Assembly: GCA_000708835.1 (NCBI GenBank)
Contig: DF237129.1
Span: 94,907-158,906 of the forward strand
Reading direction: 5' to 3'
Origin: Klebsormidium nitens
Taxonomy: Eukaryota; Streptophyta; Klebsormidiophyceae; Klebsormidiales; Klebsormidiaceae
DNA: 64,000 bases
Below, in pieces: positions 51,179 through 61,405 of the stretch. Position 1 is the first letter of the stretch; each line of letters opens with the position of its first letter. The notes under the pieces were generated by a model. That model saw only the letters and a list, made by a program, of their open reading frames with translations, was not told where the DNA came from and made no database searches. The position numbers were made by a program, and so were the translations under genes.

Positions 51179-53251
51179 GACAGGCTGAGAAGGGATAATA
51201 GTAGGCTTTCCAACAAGGGAGTCTTCGAAAGGGAGAGGCCGCGAGTGAAGCGTCTGTGCTCTGTCATTTGTGCATCTGCTGCTCGTTCTTTACCTAAGTA
51301 ATCAAGAGGCAGCTTTGCTAATTCAATGCTTCGCCTTCAGTTCGTCAGACTAGCTTGTAATTAGAGTCTTCAAAGCCTCACGCTCTGGACACGCATCTCC
51401 CTCACCTTGCATACGCGATTCGTGCTCAAGCCTCTCCTGTGTGAAGACCTTCCCTTACGACACGAAGAGTGCGCCTAGAGTGTTCTCATTACAGAATTCG
51501 CTTAATTCCGAATAATTCGAGGACGCATGTAGCGCGTTTTGAGGTGGGTTTGCTTCGAACCGTTTGCAAACAGTTGATATGGAGTTGAGTTCATTCAGGC
51601 TTCGAACTCCCGTTGCCTCCACTAAGTGCGGCCGTAGTGGTCTGTCAAGCGGGATTTGATATGCGCCACGCATCGAAGTGTTCGTGCTCCAGTTATAGAG
51701 GGCGGTTTCAACCGCTACTTGGGGCCTTCAAACGTGGGCGATTGATGGTCCAGAATTGGGACTGCCCTGTACCGATTCCTCGGGCGGTACGTTGGGCAGG
51801 GATCCGCTTCCAAGTGTCAACACCGGGACTCCGCCAGAAGCTACCCACGGGGCTCGAAGCGGAAGCTCGGAAGATCACATCTAAACTTCCAACTGAAAGT
51901 ATATTTGGGTCTTAGGATCTATCGGCACTTCGTGCTATAGATTCTCTTTGGCGTGTTCTGTCCTCAAAAGCTCGGAACATTCTTGAAACTGCGTTGGCGT
52001 GTACTGTCCTCGAAAGATCAGACTATTCTGTGGATGACATTGCGCCCTGTTCGGGGCATATGCAAGGCGGTGCTAATTCGGTGCACTTTTTGACTTGCAG
52101 AACGGGCGAACGCGCGCTTCGAGACGACCACTACCCGGCTTCGTCTTTGTGAGTAACTGACACATGAAGTCGATCTGGGTCAATCAGCTCATTAAAAAGC
52201 CAGCTTCGTCATTTTCGATGTAAAGAGCCAAGCGGGGGTTGGTTGAGATTGTCGACAAACTAAACGCGGTGCTATGTGTTTGAAGATGCATTCCTCTTCT
52301 CTTCCCAAACTCTTTCTAACCTGCCGGTAATAATACCCACATTCAGCTCGTTCAAAGCCCTTTTTACCGCTCACTGTCACTTCGTACTTTGAGCAAAACA
52401 CAGCGAGCAGGATAATTACACAAGAAAGATTAAAGTAAGCCAAGCTGATAATGGCTCCAACTGGCACGGAAAACCCTAACCCGATCAGGAACCTGCTCTG
52501 CACTCTTACCCACCTAGCTAAGCCCTGAATTAACCCCACCCGTCGGTGCGGTTTCCTTATTTTATCATCTAGGTTTACTATTATCTTTCTTGACTTTGAT
52601 TGCTGGAGGGCATTGGCCACGCTACAGGTGTAATTGAGGAACACCGTGACAATTTCAACATGGATGTGGAAACACACAAACAATCTCGACCCCATTCCGA
52701 TTCAGACTTTTACCATAACGAGGCCGAGCTGACACGATTTCAAGTAACCGAGCTTGACGCAATCTGTTTTCGTATCGAGGCTCACTATAAACCACGTTCC
52801 ATCTTGAGACCGTCACTAGATAAATGGCGCTTCGGTTTTCTGCAGCCCTTGTGGCTTTTTACTTGTCACAAGGATCCATTCTCGATATCGAGCGATCCGA
52901 TGCCCCCTCCCTGACGTCTATGCCATGTGGATTAGCAAGTCAGAGTAAAAGCTTTGTCGACCAGTCAACCCGCCTGAACGAGTGGCTCCTATGAAGACGA
53001 CCGAACTCCTGCAAGGAGATTAAGTATACGTAGCGATGGTAGAAGATTCTTCCTGTGCTATAAATCAACACGAAAGGGGCGGCTCATGAACACAAGTTGA
53101 AAAGCGTCTCCTTCTCTGGATCAGGATCTTGTCACCTTTTGTCTTCTCTAGCTTCCCATAACATTCGTCAGTTCCTCGTGCAACCTCGGGCTGTTAGAAG
53201 CAGTCTGGCTGCGGCCCTCACCTTTTAGCTTGCACCGGCTGAAGAACGCAA
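51179..53251. promoter_or_regulatory. Divergent 5' region between GH16-B and the multicopper oxidase
   Basis: Two genes for secreted proteins diverge across 2.1 kb. Besides a small secretory-type frame at 52824-52994, a 167-codon minus-strand frame (52695-52192) has two hydrophobic stretches but no family signature. Neither is confidently a gene. Confidence 0.4.
52824..52994 (+). CDS. Possible small secreted peptide (56 codons), unconfirmed
   Basis: ATG 52824 opens a 56-codon frame beginning MALRFSAALVAFYLSQGSIL. It has the basic-hydrophobic-polar profile of a signal peptide, then a short polar tail with a single Cys. It ends at TGA 52994, only 257 bp before the multicopper oxidase start. 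It could equally be a leader frame of that transcript or chance. No homologue is recognised. Confidence 0.2.
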   Translation: MALRFSAALVAFYLSQGSILDIERSDAPSLTSMPCGLASQSKSFVDQSTRLNEWLL

Positions 53252-56200
53252 ATGGCGCGCGCAACTTCTCTGCCGTCCATTCTGGTGCTGGCTGTGCTGC
53301 TGACGGCTTCCACGGTGAGTGCGCGCGCACGCGCGCTTTTTTTCCAAGCGCGCGTAATTGGCGCGGCAGGTTCTCGGATGCACCCCCTCTCGATTTGCTG
53401 CAGCTAGCCGTCAAATTCAGCGCTTCTCTAAACGGAGATTCGCGGTTCTACATGCCATTCTCATTGTCAGGAAGTTTCAGGAAAGGACAGGAGTTTGGAC
53501 GCGGCCTCTCCTCATGCCGTCTCCTGCCAGGAGAGGTTCCCTGGAACGGACCTCAGTCCAGCAATTCGCGACGTTGATTCATCTCACTCGTGATATTTCT
53601 CGTGCTAACTTTTCTCCAATTCAGTATCAATTCTGATTTAAATGTAGATCTGAGGCTGGTCTCAATCATGTCCTGGGTTTAGCGCATGGTTCCATCTCAT
53701 TTGGAAGTCCGCTTTCTAAGGTTCTTCGTGTCTCCATTGAGCTAAAGCAACCCTACCTGTTTTCCGCAGGGGCTCGTGTACTCTACACCAAATGGAAAGG
53801 GGGCGAAACATGGGGAAACAGGTAAGCCAGAACTTTAGAAAAACTCCCCAAACAGCCCCGTTTTCTCTGTATGGTTGCCTTGTAACGGCCTCAATCAAAG
53901 AAGTTGCGCCATACGTGCTGATCTATTAAGCTATTACGCTGTTTTCTCCATTCTGTATCTCTTCAATACTCTGGTGAAACAGAGCGCGTCTCTTTGAATC
54001 TTTAAGCGCTCTCGCAAACCTTCAACTCACAGTCCAGAACCGCTCAACCGCTAGACCGTGTATACGCTGACATGTCAGCTCTCACACGATTGAATGCGAC
54101 TTCTGGCGGGACGTCATTGACCGAGACGGGTTTTCGATAGCGTCATATGTCGATTTGCAATCCTGATTCAGGATCCGTTGCTTGATTTACCGAAAAAGAT
54201 ACAAAAAGCATCGTTTCCCCTCTGTACTTCTCTAGGCAGCCCCGCACGAGCGCCGGGCCCTTCGACTTCGAGGACCCGTATACCCGCCCCCGCCCCCGCC
54301 CCGGGCCCTCAGCCTGCCTCACCGCCCACAAATTCTGCACCTTCTGTGTCTCCCGGTTCTCACTCCCGGGCACCAGTGGCTCCAACCCCCAGCACCGTTG
54401 CGCCCGGTCCGATCGACCCATCAAACGATGTGCCGATCAGCAACGAAGTAAGAGGTGAGAGACCTGATCGAGATGCTTGGACTCTCTGGCTTTCTCGCGT
54501 TCTCTTCGCACGGACGCTTGTCGTCCGCCTCGTGATCTTTTGCGTGCGGGTTCAACGCTGGCCATAACGAAAGCCGTAAAGACTGCTCCTGGACCACTAA
54601 AAGGTCTACACATGTCGGGATATCTACAAATAAGATTGACAAATACCCCGCGCGCAAAAAGACCTATCCAACATTCGCGCCGCAACCCCCCTACCGCAGC
54701 TCTTTTCATCGGCCCCGGCCTAGTCGACTTCATCGACCCCCCCCCCAAGAGCAGCTTCATCGCACCCCCCTCAACGACCGCAACCAGCGCCACCGACCCT
54801 GTCAGCGCCATCGGGTTCTGGCAACAGCCGCTCGCGTTTCCGGAGCGGATCACAACTTTCGACAGCCGCACCTTCAAGCAGACAATCTTCAACGTCACCC
54901 TGGGCGAGTTTGAAGTCATTGGGGTACGCACTTCCGCACTGCCAGCTATTCTGCAAAGAAGCTCGTGACGAAGAATAGCTTCTCTGGTCAGGAGCTTCGT
55001 TTCATTCTTTCTATAAACATTATGCCGATCACAAGTGTTTTCAAAGACTCGTAAGCGAAGCTGAGCACAAGTTCCAGAACGAATCTGGCATCAAGCTCAC
55101 GTCAGAAAAAACAGTGATCAGCTGCAGGGCTGCACTTTTCTCTACCTCCGATGTCTTTTCGCTGACCCCGCTTCAACTCCTGAGGCGCTCTTGCTTTGGA
55201 AAACCCTAGCATCGATGCATTCGAGACTGTTTACTGTTCCGCATGGATCTTGATACGTCTTCTAATTTCCACAGACGCTGCATCCCGCGATCGCAAACAG
55301 TACCGCCTTGCTGGCGTACGGTCGGTCCGCCACGACCGCCAACCTCCCCGGGCCCACGTTCGAAGTCCTTCAGGGGCAGCCACTCTTCGTCACGGTCGTC
55401 AACAAGCTCCCGGGGAATAACACCGGCTCGCTTGCCAACGCGATCGACTACACGCTAACCTTCCTGCCACCGCCCCCAGTAAGCTCCGTCTCTCGGGCGC
55501 GCGCGTGCGCGCTTTTGACAGATATTAGCTTCCTTGCTTACCGAGAGATCAGAGAATCCTGGTCCGACTAGGGTTTTCTCTCAAGTACGTGAAGTGTACC
55601 CCTTCTTGAGAAAGTTGCGGCTAGACTTCCCTCGAGATGTCCTCGATCCGCTGAGTGCGTAGGCTCAGACAAAATGTTTTACCAATTATTAGGATGCGCC
55701 GGGCTGGGCACGTGACCTGAATCAACAGCCATTCTTGCGAGCGCTCCGTTCAACAGGCTGTTTCGAATCCGTGCTGAGACTAGACACATTCGCTTCCCGT
55801 GACGACTCCGAGAGACCAACTTTCACGCGCCTTCTCTCGCTAAACCTTCTCCACGTCATCAGACTCTGGAACCCCAGAACCCGAAAATCCTAAACTAGAA
55901 GCCTGAAACCCTGAAACCCTGAAACCCAAAACTCTCCCAGGGCAAGGGCGTCTTCACCAGCGTTCACCTCCACGGCGGTATCCAGGAGCCGCAAAGCGAC
56001 GGCAATCCCGACGTCTGGTTCACCAACCCCGATCTCTGCGACTACAGCACAGAAACGTGTGTGGGGCCGCTGTTTAATGTCTCCAACAAGTACCTGGACC
56101 CCCCCGGCCAGAAGACGCACTTCTACCCCAACATAAACCCCGCGACGCTGCTCTTTTACCACGACCACGGTGCGTTCCCTCTGCAAACCCGGTGCGCCGT

Positions 56201-59200
56201 CAACTGTTTAGTAGAATCCGTCTAAATGTCCCTTATTCCTAAGTTCTGTCTGATTCATCTCGGACGTCCGAAATCGGCCAGAACGAGAGTTTCCCGGACC
56301 GAGTACCTCCGCAACGCGTCCGGCCGCGCACACTCTGAAGGAGCTCTCTTGAGTGTTTATTGTCTCACGATTTTTCTCGAATTCTTCTGTCTTTCAAGAG
56401 AGTCGTCTTTTCTTACGAACACAAGTCAAAAAGCGCTTGCACATTGGAGGTTTGGCCTCAAAAATGATTAATGTGACCTGCGCACGCGTTTGCAGCTTTT
56501 GGCGTAACCCGGCTGAACGTTTACAACGGGCTTCTCGGGCATTACATCGTCCGCTCGCAGTGGGAGCTCCAGAACCCCGCGCTGCCAAAGGGCAAATATG
56601 AACGGGAGATGGCGATCGTGGTAAGTGCGCACCCGACAACGAGAAATATTAGAAATGTAAGAACCTATTTGGATCCCTTCGGGCAAACTAGCTCGCGCTG
56701 CCGGACGACCGTTGAAAACAATTTTCTTGCTGTTTTTCTGCCTCAGTTCCTGTCCATCCGATCGCTGCCCCCCGAATCCGCTCAGCTGTATCAATCCATC
56801 CTGCGGGGCTCCGCTCAATTCATTGCGCCGAAATCGGCTCACATTGCGTCGATCTGTTTCTCATAAAGCCGCCTGGCAGACCCATTCCTCCATTCCGCCG
56901 GAATCCGCTTGCAGGACGTGCTGCTCAACCCGGACGGCTCGCTCGACTACCCCACCATGGGAGTCACGCCGTTCCACCCCAAGTGGGTCCCCGAGACCTT
57001 CGGTACTTTCATGACCGTCAACGGCAAGATCTGGCCCTTCTTTGAAGTGGAGCGCACGACGTACCGCTTCAGGATCGTCAACGGCTGCCAGGCGCGCTTC
57101 CTCAACCTGCGCCTAGTGGACCCCCAAAGCACAGGCGAGCGGATTGGTCAATACCCACTTCTTGTGTCGCTGTCCTGCCTTCCATCTGGAATGGTGAAAT
57201 TGAAGCTTCGTGTTCCGGAATCAGGGTTGTGTTCACAGGCAACATCAGTGTTAGGATGGTTCTCCACTTCGATTTCGAATTTTAATCAGCTCCAACGACC
57301 CGAGATTTAGAACCCTGACTCCCGTTGGCTTTTCTACTTCGTTGCAGGCAATACGAGCGTCCTCCCCTTCGTCCAAATCGGCGCGGAGCAGGGCTTCCTC
57401 CCCGCGCCCGCGGTTTTGGACACCATCCTGATGGGCAACGCGGAGCGCGCGGACGTCCTCATCGACTTCTCGCGCATGCCCGTCGGCGCCGAGATCATCA
57501 TGAGCAACGACGCGGCCGCGCCGTTCCCGGACGGCCCCGCGCCCGTCTTCGGCGTGAACGGCACCGCGTCCGTGCTCAAGTTCATCGTCGTCGCGCACGA
57601 CGCGCGCGCGGGGCCGACGCGCGGCGTGCCCGACCGCCGCGCCGTTGGCAAGTTCGTCCCCCCCGCCGCCATGGCGGCCGCGCCCCCGGTGACGAAGACG
57701 CGGCCGCTGCTGCTGCTTGAGAATCTGACCCCGAGCGGAGCTACGATTCAGTTGACTCTCAATGGGCTGCCTTATAGGAGCCCGCTGACCGGCGCGCCGA
57801 TTGTAACCGAGCTGCCGGCTCAGGGCACGACGGAGCTGTGGGAGATGTTCAACCCGACAGCGGATTCGTGAGTGGTTGGTTTTTCTTTCCCAAGAGATTT
57901 GACTCGTGAGAGCGGCTCATTTATGAACGTTTGCGAAAGAGGAGAGCTAGGAAGCTTCAGTGGGTTCATGTCCCATGGCGTATCTTAGATCCCCATCCCT
58001 TGATTAGGTCAAATACTTCTCTCGAATACTGGTTCAGCCTGCTTCTCTATCAAAAGGCTAGCCTCACTGTGGGTTTTTTTCCCCATGCTTTCCTGGGCTG
58101 CTTTTCCAGGCATACGGCAAAGTAAGATCATTGATTATAGGTGACGTTTACAGCTCCGTCGTTTTGATGAGACCAAGCGCGGGACAGAACGCAGTCTTTG
58201 TCAAAGCTGTTGGTCTCCTAAGGCTTTCGAGCATCGTCGCAAATTCATGCAGGGGTCGTCATCTTTGAGGGATGCCTCTTTCACCCCTTCAAAGACAAAG
58301 AGGTTCACAGCTAGATTCCTCCTTTCCGCCTATATACAAACCGTCTCTGCTGGGTCCACTCACATTTGGTCGAATGTTAAAAGACTTGATATCTCATGTT
58401 CGGCACAATCATATGCTAATTGCCTTTTCCATACCCAAAACATTGCATAATACCACAAAATTGACTTTCTCCTTCCCCAGGCATCCCATCCACACCCACT
58501 TGGTCGGCTTCCAAGTGCTCAACCGCCAGCCGTACAACACAACTTCCCCCCCCACCAGCCCCGTGTTCACCGGCCCCCCCGAGCCCCCCGCGCCCAACGA
58601 AACGGGGATGAAGGATACGGTGAAGGTTCCCCCGGGCTTCGTCACTCGGATCCTCATCACGTTCGCCCGCCCGGGGTGGATCCCCGGGCAGGGGCCGCCC
58701 TTCCCTTTCGACCCCACGCCCCAGCCAGGCTACGTGTGGCACTGCCACATTCTCAGTGAGTCGTCAGAGTCTGCGCCTTCTGGTTTCCGAGTGATAAACA
58801 GAAAGCGGACGGATTTGACAGATGAGCAAGCTTGATGCAGAGAATAGCATGAGTCCTGCAAGCGCACAGACTCGTATGCAGTACGCTGGAGAGAAGCACG
58901 GATCAGTCCGTCCAGTTTTAGCCTTCAAAATCAATTGCCTGATGACGTCGCGATGAGCTCGTGTATAAGCCGCGCTTGCATAAAAAAACTCGGCTTGACG
59001 TGTTTGCACTTGCCGTCTCAAAACATGGTCTGCGTTCTTTGAGGTGTTCTATTTGCGCTCCTACATTGCTGCCGTCTGTGCGACGGTTTGGTCAACCTCC
59101 ATCGAGGGTAAGTAACGACAATTTGGGTTAATCGTGCTTCTTTTTTCGTGCAGACCATGAGGACAACGACATGATGCGCCCCTACTTCCTGATCGACCCC

Positions 59201-59242
59201 CCGACTTTCGTGAAGCTGAAGGGAAGAGTGCAGTCCCCTTAG
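53252..59242 (+). CDS. LPR1: LPR1-like bacterial-type multicopper oxidase (putative ferroxidase), secreted
   Basis: Eleven exons in phase: 53252-53314, 53770-53821, 54236-54454, 54700-54923, 55275-55478, 55941-56169, 56496-56620, 56915-57134, 57348-57867, 58481-58755 and 59154-59242; about 740 residues. Exon 1 is exactly a signal peptide (MARATSLPSILVLAVLL). Exon 3 encodes a Pro/Ala/Ser-rich linker (PAPAPAPGPQPASPP). All four copper motifs are present: HLHGG and FYHDH in exon 6, HPIHTH in exon 10, and HCHILNHEDNDMM split between exons 10 and 11, with the type-1 Cys, His and Met. The run GGIQEPQSDGNPDVWFT and LNVYNGLLGHYIVR match the CotA/LPR1 branch rather than plant laccases. Arabidopsis LPR1 is a cell-wall ferroxidase in iron-dependent phosphate sensing. 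The intron after 57134 has a GC donor (ACAG|GCGAGC), required by phase. The Pro-rich N-terminus is not part of the usual LPR1 core. The symbol denotes similarity, not proven orthology. Confidence 0.9.
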
Positions 59243-61405
59243 CTGAAACAGTTGCGCAGAGGAGGCCGGCGGGTAGCCTCCTCCCGCCGGAGTTTTGAGG
59301 CGGCTACCATCTCTCTTTCCTTCAACAAGTAACTGTTGGATGGAGCGTGTCGATGCCAACCGTTTCTGCTCAAAAGAAAACATGTTCCAGGAGTACAGGT
59401 TTGCGGCTAGAACGTAAAACGTAGCCTCAGCTTAAGAGTCTTCCTGGATTGTCAATCTACTTTTGCCCCATGGGCCAACTTTAGAAGAGTTGTCTGGTTG
59501 CAGCTTCCCAAAATCAAGGGGAACAAATAGCGTTAGTTGCGAGCTTTGCAGGCGTTCGTTGGATTGTGTTTTTTGTAAGCTTTGGCAGGCTAGCCGGACC
59601 GCGGAGTCCTCTATGCAGACGCTGTTGACGTCCGACCAATCGTGTTTGATTGAAGATAGACAAACGTTTTGAAACTCTACGACGTATTATCTACTTCATA
59701 TAGGCACGTCCCACCACTGTCAAACTTTGCCAGTTCCGATCTTCAGTCGCTTACAACCGTCAGCTAGCGGCCGGATTTTCCAAATTCCAACGGATCGTTT
59801 CTCGTAAGAGACCTGCGCGCTTGTTGAACTCCTGTCATTTTTTGCTGCGAAAAGAAATGGCTGCTTCCCAGACAGGTTTCTTGGTCCGGATCGCTCGATA
59901 TCGTTTAGATAGGTCTTTCACTGATGTTAAACATGAACGCGGTTCTCTCGTTCTGGCACCACTTTTGGAGTTAAGTGTCCCTAATATTGAAAGGGTGATT
60001 ACCGGAATTGCGATTGATAGTAAAGCTTGATCAATCTTCGTTACCCTAGCTTGCAGCTTCATGAGCACGGCTTCGTCCGATCAAACCATATTGCTAGCAA
60101 AGCTCGGGGTTACATCGCTATCGAAGCGCAGGGAAAGAAACGCAAGCCGTGGCTTCGGCTGCTCGGCGCTGTTGACTTTCCACCTTTTTGGAATTTTTGT
60201 CAAACCTGTCCGCACTGGACGTTTCATAAACTGAATTCGAACCTTTTGGTGCACGCATCTGGTCGGGGCGAACCTGGGGGTGTTGATATGGTTCAAGTAT
60301 CGCGGAGCCGGAAGCGCCAGGAAGTTGAGTATCGATATCGTGCATCCGAATCGATTGGGCTTTCGTACCTGACGCTAAATTTTTCGAAGTGCGGACCGTG
60401 GACAGGTTGGATGAAAGCTCCAATAGCTTTTTCGATCATCATATATTCTCTCACTATCTATCTCTCATAATTACTGAGACCAGCTCCGTACGTATTCCGT
60501 TATTCAACATATCTATGTGCGAAGTGCTCATTCCGAGTCTCCGAGCCCCTTTGCGACCTTGCCAGGAAATAAGAAACCTGTTGATTGAAAAAGTGGCGAG
60601 TGCAGTAATTTGCCTGTCAATGTATGCACGACATCTGGCGCGGCGGCCCGGTTGGCGGCCCCGCGCACGCCGTCCGCGGCCCGGGCGCGGCCGGACAGTC
60701 CGAATCCAATCCGTGTGGACGGTCGATGTCAAATGTCTCCGGATCGGACGGTCGATCACCCGACGGTGCAGATCGCCACGGGCCAAACCTCTCGCGGATC
60801 GGACGGTTTGCGGCGCCGCCGCACCCTGCCGCCAGGCGGCCCACTGGGCATGGCGCGGACCAGCCGGCGACCGCCAGTTGGCGCGACCTTGCATTCCCAC
60901 CCAACCCGGCCGGGTACGTCTACCGGGCACCCAGGGGCCTGGCCCCTCCGGCATAGGCTATGAGCCAAGAGGGCCCGGCGCCGTTATACGGGCTCAGCCC
61001 GTGCCGTTACCAAGCACTCACAGACCGTTCCCATTCAGCACACCAAAGGAAGACGTCCAGCTTCCTCAGGCTTGTCCATTGAGATGAGCCCTCGCAGTGT
61101 GCAAATCAGCCGCAATCTTGCTCTCACTTTCCACAGTTCACTTTCTTCGGTGGCAATTTCTCCGCGGTTTAGCGGCTTCCGTGTGCGTTAGGCCTCTTGC
61201 AGTAGAATGACAGAGCCAAGCAGGCGTCCTTAGAGAAGCTGCAGGGCAGATTGGTGTGGCTCAGGGCTTTCAGGTTGGCCGGCAACTAATGTGAACAGGG
61301 ATTGGTGTTCTGTGAAGCGTTGTGGGGGCGCTTCCTAGTATCAGTCTCATCATCTCTCTTGGCCTTGTAGGAGCAAATCAGAGCTGGCCCTTCAACTGTG
61401 TCGTC
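59243..61405. other. Intergenic region with a GC-rich island
   Basis: No gene is supported. From ~60620 to 60980 the sequence becomes strongly GC-rich and several frames on both strands stay open (up to 232 codons in 60389-61087). That is expected from base composition alone. The word 'cggatcggacggt' occurs twice (60740 and 60797). The flanks are ordinary AT/GC-mixed sequence. Confidence 0.5.

Noticed and set aside
52192-52695. 167-codon minus-strand frame with hydrophobic segments
   Set aside because: No family signature and no in-phase partner exons; hydrophobic stretches alone do not support a gene.
60389-61087. 232-codon frame and several other overlapping frames
   Set aside because: They cross a GC-rich island where stops are rare in all frames; no motif, no signal peptide, no consistent splice sites.
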